A DNA stretch of 64,000 nt, taken from positions 124,001 to 188,000 of the forward strand of contig JASJFT010000018.1 of NCBI GenBank assembly GCA_030770425.1, written 5' to 3'. Both the position numbers and the translations under genes were made by a program. The notes under the pieces were generated by a model, which saw only the letters and a program-made list of their open reading frames with translations, had not been told where the DNA came from and did not search any database. The DNA is from Darksidea phi (taxonomy: Eukaryota > Ascomycota > Dothideomycetes > Pleosporales > Lentitheciaceae). Position 1 is the first letter of the stretch, and each line of letters opens with the position of its first letter. Below are positions 57,751-64,000 of this stretch, one piece after another.

Positions 57751-58215
57751 ACGGTTCCAGTCCCCCCTATATTAGGGGTGCCCAGCGGGGCCCTAATCTT
57801 ATTAAAAAAATAATATATATATATTTAAACCGGGTTTAAACTTTGTAATTCAATAACTAATTGTATAAGAAGTTAACGGGTAGAGTAGGATAGGCTTACT
57901 AGTAGAGCTCAGCAGCTGGCTGATATCTAGATCAGTATCAGGCTCAGGAGCTGGCTAATATGGAACTATGTGGTTGAGGTTGTTGAGTATATGACGTGGA
58001 AGCTTTCACATGCTAGCATGTGAATACCCGCGAACACCCGCGTGCGCCCTTAATACTACCTAACGACCCTCTACGATCCTTTAGCAGCTCTCTAACTTCA
58101 ATTCTTATCCTCACGTTCACTCTCACCGGTCGCATAGACTATGGTTATAAGTTCTCGCTCCCCGCCAAACTCTCCCACCACTTGAGCTTAGCCTGCAGGC
58201 TCAGCGGGCGGCAAC
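57751..58215. other. TA-rich intergenic, 0.46 kb
   Basis: Contains a TA run near 57805-57840, then the leader of the F-box-like gene. No gene seen. Confidence 0.5.
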
Positions 58216-59016
58216 ATGGCGCCTACTAAGCCTGCCATGGCTTCTAACCATGGCCAAGTCAACCCAGCCGTTGGTCCGCACGCCCGTGTCGCCAAAAAAA
58301 CGTGCAAAAAGCGACGCCGCAAGGATGGCCTGCTGAACGCTTCTATCCCGTGCAACTCGGGCCATCTGCTGGAGATGTAAGTGCAACTAGCTCCCGTAAG
58401 CTACCCAGTTCCAAGTTAATTATCTACGTACAGAGCGCAGCAAAATTCGATCCGGTCTCCCCTGTTACGTCTCCCGGGCGAGATACGCAACAAAATCTGG
58501 AAGCTTGCTGTCGGTGGTCACGTTATCGGTATCAGCATCCAATATCGCAATAGGCACATTCTCCGAGCCGTGTTGGACAATCGCCTACCCGGCTCTAGAA
58601 ACTTTCATCCCTTTGACTATATCTATCCGACATTCCAGCTTCCCTTAGTCTGCCGCCAGATGTATGTCGAAACATCCGCTTACATCTACTCTCATAACAC
58701 ATTTCACTTCCTTAAAGCTCCTGCCGTGAGTACCTGGACCAAGAAGCGTTTTCCCGGCCAACGCGCTCTGATCACTTCGATTGATGTGCCCTGGAATTAT
58801 ATGCAGCAGTATTGCCAGAATTCAAGTAGGCTCCGTGAGACATTCGGAGGCCTTACGAGGGTGGGGGTTGATGCGGATGTGCATGAGCGGAGGATGTTCA
58901 GCATTCAGGGTGGTGATACGCTAGAGAATCAGGCGGAGATTGTGCGGACGATTAAACAAAATGAAGGAGAGGATATTGTGGTGGATTGGTATCAGTCGCC
59001 ATATGAGGATGATTGA
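58216..59016 (+). CDS. F-box-like/2EXR-type protein
   Basis: Two exons, 58216-58376 and 58434-59016; 247 aa. A basic N-terminus (KKTCKKRRRK, possible nuclear signal) precedes the motif LLRLPGEIRNKIWKLA, restored only after splicing, and LPLVCRQMYVETSAYIYSHNTFHF. This pair is the hallmark of the large fungal 2EXR/DUF7730-type family, which resembles an F-box and is presumed to mediate protein interactions. The C-terminus is acidic. The family is highly expanded in Pezizomycotina; no specific function is known. Confidence 0.82.
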
Positions 59017-59629
59017 CACTATGCAAAGTGATCGCTGCTGGGTCGCTGTGGGGCTAGGCGGCTAGAGAGGAGACCTGGACGACGCAACTTTGGGCACGAG
59101 TACCGCCCACAAAGGTTGAACACAGGGCATCAATGCCACAGATTGGGATGACTTGGACGTTCTGCGATACTCGTAAAAGGTAATCTCCTTAAAAAGGAGC
59201 TCGGCGCATCTGATCTAATGGATAATCTCTCTCGATATACAACTGGGGTTCCCTAATGACTGACTCTTCGGTGACGTGCCTACAACTTAATCGTCAGCCT
59301 AAACAATAGCGCTTCCATTGTGACATTCTTGCTAAGCTGTGTGCATGACAATCACGTTCACCGCGCCGTTTGGGCGGAATGATCGGAAGGGAGACAAGGA
59401 GTGGGACGAATATCAAGACGGATTTCGATTTCAGAACACATCCATCTATGGAGACCACAAATTCGGAATTGGGTTGTCTCTGTATCAGTATGACCACCCG
59501 ATATACCCAGCCATATGCCGATCGTCCTAGACAGAGGAAGATCGATCCTACTGCATATGCCAAAACGCCCTAATACTATGCTCTGCAAGAACCAAAGATG
59601 CCGCAATTCCGCTTAGCCACCACGCCATG
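59017..59629. other. Convergent intergenic region, 0.61 kb
   Basis: Between the F-box-like gene and DUS2. Small frames at 59.3-59.6 kb lack resemblance. Confidence 0.5.
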
Positions 59630-61029
59630 TTATACACTCAGCGGTGCCGCTTCCGGCATGTCTTGAGGAACAATGGGCGTGTCCGTAGATGTTTCCGGGA
59701 GTTTGACGCGCTTGACGTCCTGCTGATCATCAGCATCCGTCTTCCGCTTCCCGATTTTCTTATTGGAATTCACCTTCCCCTCAACCTCCTGCTTCGCCTC
59801 TCTCGCCCTGGCCTTTTTTGAAGCCCGCGACTCCTGCGGTGGTATACCCAACCGCCCGTCCACCGCCGTGGCGAGCTCCAACAAGTTGTCTACATCTTGC
59901 AAATCAAGAGCCTTGATGACTTCCCGGTAGCACTTTGACCGAGTCATACTCTGGTGATGTTTATCCTTCCCTGGTATCATCTGGTTGAGGAGGTACTTCG
60001 TGTTGCCCCACCGGTTCTCCACCTGGAGTGCGAACCGTATGTACTCGGCTACTATGGTCTTCCACTGCGATCGCCATTCATGTGGTCCGCCTTCGGCGTC
60101 TGGTCGGAAGCAGCTTGGGTTCTTCTCTGCTTCGGTAGCGATCATTGCGCCATCTGCGCCGAATTCCTCCATGAGCTTGAGAGCCTCTGTTCGTGATGTG
60201 ACGTCCCCATTCATCAGGCAAGCCACACCAGCCTCTCTGCATACGTTTGCAACCATCTTCAACTGGTCTCGTATCGCCCTCTCCCTGGGCCGCATAGGTG
60301 TCGTCCGACAGTGCACCGTCAGGCCTGTGATACCCGTCTTCACTAGTCTCCTCACCAGCGTTTCCGTCTCCTCTGGCGTTTCTAATATTCGTATCTTGAC
60401 GCTGATTCCGATCTCGTGAACCTTGCCCACCTCCTCGACCAGCCGGGTCAGAATACTGCAAAGCAGATCCGGTGTTTTCAAGAGCGCCGCGCCCATGCCA
60501 CCTGCTGTCGAGAACGGCTTCGGACATCCGGAATTAAGATCGATCCCTGCCACATCTGGTGCAACTATCTTCGCTGCTTCTACAGCCAAGTCTGGGTTTG
60601 CGCTTCCGATTTGGTATATCAGTTTTCCCCCCTCGAGCTCCGGGTGTATTCGGTAGAGGACGCTTTCGCGGTTTTCGGGGTCGAGTGCGGGATTCTGTAT
60701 CTTCGAGGTAGGTAGGCGGGAGAATTCTATCGTAGAAGTGTGCGGATTGACGCGACGAGTCGTGCCTATTATTGCGCGATCGATGGTTTCAGGACCTTCA
60801 TGTTTCGTTAGTTACTCACCATTGAGCCAGAATGACGATGCGACGCACCCCATACCAGATCGGCGCCATACTTCAACGCCAGCAACCGCGATGGCAACTC
60901 GCCGGAACGCACCATCGGCGCGAGCACCACTTTTCCGCGGTAATCAACGCCATTCCTCGGGATAGGGACGCGCTTGGGTTCCGAGGAAGCCATGGCTCTT
61001 GCTACCGATCGTAATGTGTTTCGTAGCAT
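59630..61029 (-). CDS. DUS2: tRNA-dihydrouridine synthase 2 (Dus2/Smm1)
   Basis: Two exons on the minus strand, 61029-60849 and 60795-59630; 448 aa. FMN-binding TIM barrel: VVLAPMVRSGELPSRLLAL at the N-terminus, active-site Cys in DLNSGCPKPFS (about 151), VKIRILE, LTVHCRTTPMRPRE and LMNGDVTS. Splicing joins ADLVWG to PETIDRAI. It reduces uridine 20 in the D-loop of cytosolic tRNAs. The C-terminus has no clear double-stranded RNA-binding domain; it is Lys-rich (KKARAREAKQ, KKIGKRKTD, KRVKLP), fitting nuclear import. ATG 61029 gives a short Arg-rich leader; an alternative start at 60993 (MASSEPKR) would lose it. Confidence 0.93.
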
Positions 61030-62209
61030 ACCATGCCGTGGCGATATTACTATATGTAGGTGCAAGAAATGTGCGGAATCCAATAGTCCGGTCATTTGGT
61101 GAATTTTGCCGCAGTTGACCATTCACCGCCTTCCTGATTCGGTATCGGTGCTTGTTCTTACCAAACGACGTTTATTAGTGAGCCTAGAAGACTGCACCGC
61201 TCTTTCACGTCCCACATCTACTAGGATAGGTAGGATCTAGGATCGCTTTGTGAATTGATGATTCGGATAGCCTTCGGGGCAAAGGCCGTTCCATGAGAAA
61301 TAGATGCCAGTGTAATGCGGCTACCTTTCAGCCATCACGGAATCATCTCATGGCATAATATGTGTGCCAGTTCATGTAATTTCATACTATATAACGGCTG
61401 CCAGAAAATTTTGTAACATCTGTTGCGAAAGCCGTCCAGGCATCTCGAGAAGAAAGATATCCCCTGCGACGTTACCCGCCGTCACAATCATAAGCGTCAA
61501 TCTCAGTGCAGTGCCTTGAAGTAAAGTCTGGCTACGTTCTAATAACTATGCCTGATTTTGGTCTTTACTTTGGACCTCACATACTAGTTGTTCACACCCT
61601 CATCCTCGTCAACCACCTGGTCATGAGCCTTCCAAGTCACTTCAATGCGCCGCTTAGCCTCTGGGGGCTTGGCAATAGCCTCTTTCGCGGCTCTCTCGAA
61701 TAGTTCCTGTGCGCCCACGCCAACACCTCGCTTTATTCACACCGAAAAATTGAGCGCCTCCAGCGCAAGGTGTGTGCCAGAGCGGGTCGGCCGCCCTCCC
61801 TGCTTGAGGTGGCAATGTGGAGACTCTGATCGTTTTATTACTGTTATTTTGCCAAGTAGAACCGCTTATGTCATCAAGCAGTTACGCACAGCCTTGTCAT
61901 TGGCAGCTGCTTGGCTGCCCCTCAGTTGCCCTCAGCTGATAGCTAGCGTGCCGCGCACCTGCGAGCGCTCTCTTCCTCGAGTCGTTCTTCTTACAATCGA
62001 GGTTGGATCGACGTTTCATTCCCTTCTAAAGCCCACAGGACGATCATATTTTGCCTCCTGCCATAGCGCCCGCCGTCCTCAAGTAGCTTTTGCAGTTACG
62101 CACTGTAGGCACCACTTGCATGCACTGCCGCCTTTGGTCATTCCCTACCTCCTTACCTCGCTTGCGAGTGCTCTTGTACAAGTTCCCAAGCGGTCTAACT
62201 ATTGGAGCA
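61030..62209. other. Divergent intergenic region, 1.18 kb
   Basis: Between DUS2 and the NACHT gene. An open frame at 61645-62283 has no resemblance or splice support. Confidence 0.5.
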
Positions 62210-64000
62210 ATGACTCTAGCTGCTGTGACACGGGAGGGCGTGTAAGTAGCCGGGCCCAGGCTTCTTTCAGATACGCTTGTTAATTCTTCCCGGTGCTCCA
62301 GCAACGACCTCTGGGCCCGCGCAGCGGCACAGTTACCTGACGACGATAAGCGAAATATTAACTTCAGCCGTCATGACAAGATCAATATCCTCGCAGAACT
62401 GCACGTAGAAACAGAAAGGTCCAAGAAAAAAGCCGTTGACTCAAAATGGAAGTACACTCGAAAGAGCGGGGAGACGGTGATACTGAGGGACGTGTTCGAG
62501 AAGATTGTTCGGTGGATTGACATCTTCAAACAGGTTGGGGATGTGGCGGTTCAGTATGATCCGGCACATGCTGCTCTTCCTTGGGCAGGGATTCGTTTTG
62601 TCTTACAGGTACATAGCATGGTCCTGTTCACGGAAGAAGCTAATCTGTTTGTAGATCGCTGTGAATGATTCCAAAACACTCGCATCATTAGCAGAAGGCA
62701 TTGCTCGAATAGCTGAGCTGATATGTCGCTATGCCGTTGTTGAAGACCTGTATTTCCAGGATATATCAGAGGCAGGCAGGGAGCTCGAAAGGACTCTGGT
62801 CAAGCTGTATGCGACTATCCTGAGCTACCTGTCCAAGGCAAAGCAGTACGTTGAGCGGGGAACGGCAAGTTAGTAGCCTATTTTTCACAGGTCAAGGACG
62901 ATAACTGACAGAAGGCAACAGAACGGATTCTCAAGAATGCAGTCCTTGCCGAGACGCAGCTGGATACAGGCTTGAATGATATCTGTGCGGCAGAAGAAGA
63001 CGTTGGCCGATGCCTGGCTCTGGTTGACAGAAATGGTTCGTATTAGCGGGGCTGGGTTCTTGATAGCGCTAAGTAGATCTCTCAGACAGAATTCACAGCC
63101 ATGCAGAACTACGTCGTCTACGAGCATGTATTGATGCGCCATTGCGAAGAATGAACGACGGCCTCAGGAACATACAAGACGATCTCCAAGGTCGGTACAT
63201 CAGTGAGCTAGCGGAGTAATGACTTACAGCTTTTAGCGCCGAAGCGCGCGGAGATTCTGCAATGGCTTTCACCCGAACCGTATATGCAACATCACAAGCA
63301 GGCTAGACAGGACGTGCTCTCGGGAACTGGTCAATGGCTGCTATCGGATCCTGTCTTCAAGCAATGGAAGGACGAGAGCGCGTCCACCATCCTGTGGCTC
63401 CATGGCATTCCCGGCTCGGGAAAGAGCAAGCTTGTGTGAGTTGTCCGTTATGAAGCCAAAATTAATGCAGTAATTACTAAAATTCCTAGCTCTATCGTAA
63501 TCGAAGATCTCTTCAACAGCTTCAAGACCAACACCAGCCCGCCACCAGTCTTCTTTTACTGCTCGCGAAATCCAGCGGAGCCTGCTCGCTCCAATCCCAA
63601 GGCAATCCTCGCCAGCCTTACGAGACAACTCTCCTGTTTAGAGCCCGGAAAGCCACTACTAGAACCTACAGTTGAGGTCTTTAAGAAAGAAGAAGCTGAG
63701 GGGTTCGCATCAGGATCGCTCCAGATAGAGGAAAGCTGTACACTTATCATGAAACTCATCGAACAGTATCCTTTGACAGCAGTAGTAATAGACGCCATGG
63801 ATGAGTGCGATCCCGGGAAGCGGCTGGAACTTCTTAAAGCTTTAGATCGGATTCTTCGAGAGTCGTCTAGTCTTGTAAAGGTGTTTATATCAAGCCGGGA
63901 TGATCAAGACATCGTACTGCGCCTGCGCGATTATCCAAATCTTGAGATTGATTCTCGACGAAACGGCGCTGATATCGCGCGGTTCGTGAAGGACCAGGCA
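62210..64000 (+). CDS. NACHT-domain NLR-like protein (3' end outside window)
   Basis: Seven exons seen: 62210-62241, 62302-62608, 62655-62868, 62922-63035, 63086-63190, 63237-63435, 63490 to the edge; 494 aa visible, open at the right. The N-terminal domain (about 11-250) matches the helical region found before NACHT in fungal STAND proteins: [29 protein letters not shown], and [20 protein letters not shown] follows with Walker A GIPGSGKS (about 314-321) and Walker [12 protein letters not shown] (about 421-431), and the sensor-like VFISSRDD. Ankyrin or other repeats are expected beyond the edge. All visible splice phases agree, so the gene looks functional. A role in non-self recognition is inferred from the family. 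Confidence 0.88.

Noticed and set aside
61645..62283. Plus-strand frame of 212 codons before the NACHT gene
   Set aside because: Overlaps the supported first exon of the NACHT gene in another frame and has no family resemblance.

Overview
This window is nuclear DNA of a filamentous ascomycete (Pezizomycotina), most likely a Dothideomycete; that placement is inferred from protein resemblance and gene style. Introns are short (mostly 44-60 bp, GT...AG with CTAAC/CTGAC-like branch points). Several products belong to fungal families: HET, NB-ARC/NACHT NLRs, PalC, DUF2406 and a Reg1-type PP1 subunit. CAG/CAA to TAG/TAA changes in TA-rich repeat relics are typical of repeat-induced point mutation (RIP).

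Layout. (1) 1-5.5 kb, accessory: a RIP-damaged pogo/Fot1-like transposase, then an intact seven-exon NLR with an N-terminal lipase-like domain, NB-ARC and six near-identical TPR repeats. (2) 6.8-42.1 kb, conserved core. In order: a secreted protein; an aldo-keto reductase; a bZIP factor; an SH3BGR-like acidic protein; a GABA/amino-acid permease; PalC; a complex I 12 kDa subunit; a small Cys/His protein; a 14-TM MFS exporter; a Reg1-like PP1 subunit; calnexin; methylmalonate-semialdehyde dehydrogenase; a DUF2406 protein; Vma21 and Fun30, which are divergent; and a small membrane protein. I see almost no mobile DNA here. (3) 43.5-64 kb, second accessory region. It holds a truncated HET pseudogene, an orphan family with a KGG-TVTA motif, a GRF-like zinc protein, a DUF3435 recombinase fragment, a HET protein with C-terminal membrane segments, a dead LINE fragment, two small secreted proteins, an ankyrin protein, RIP-damaged PNP-NB-ARC and ankyrin relics split by a repeat also found at 41.1 kb, an F-box-like protein, tRNA-dihydrouridine synthase 2, and a NACHT protein running off the right edge.

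How it fits together. The core genes serve ER folding and V-ATPase assembly, mitochondrial energy and valine metabolism, pH and carbon regulation, transport and chromatin. The two flanks look like a turnover zone for non-self recognition genes: several NLR/HET genes at different stages of life and decay, mixed with transposon debris and effector-like secreted proteins. Splice coordinates were assigned by reading frames and family motifs; each complete multi-exon model given here sums to an exact number of codons.
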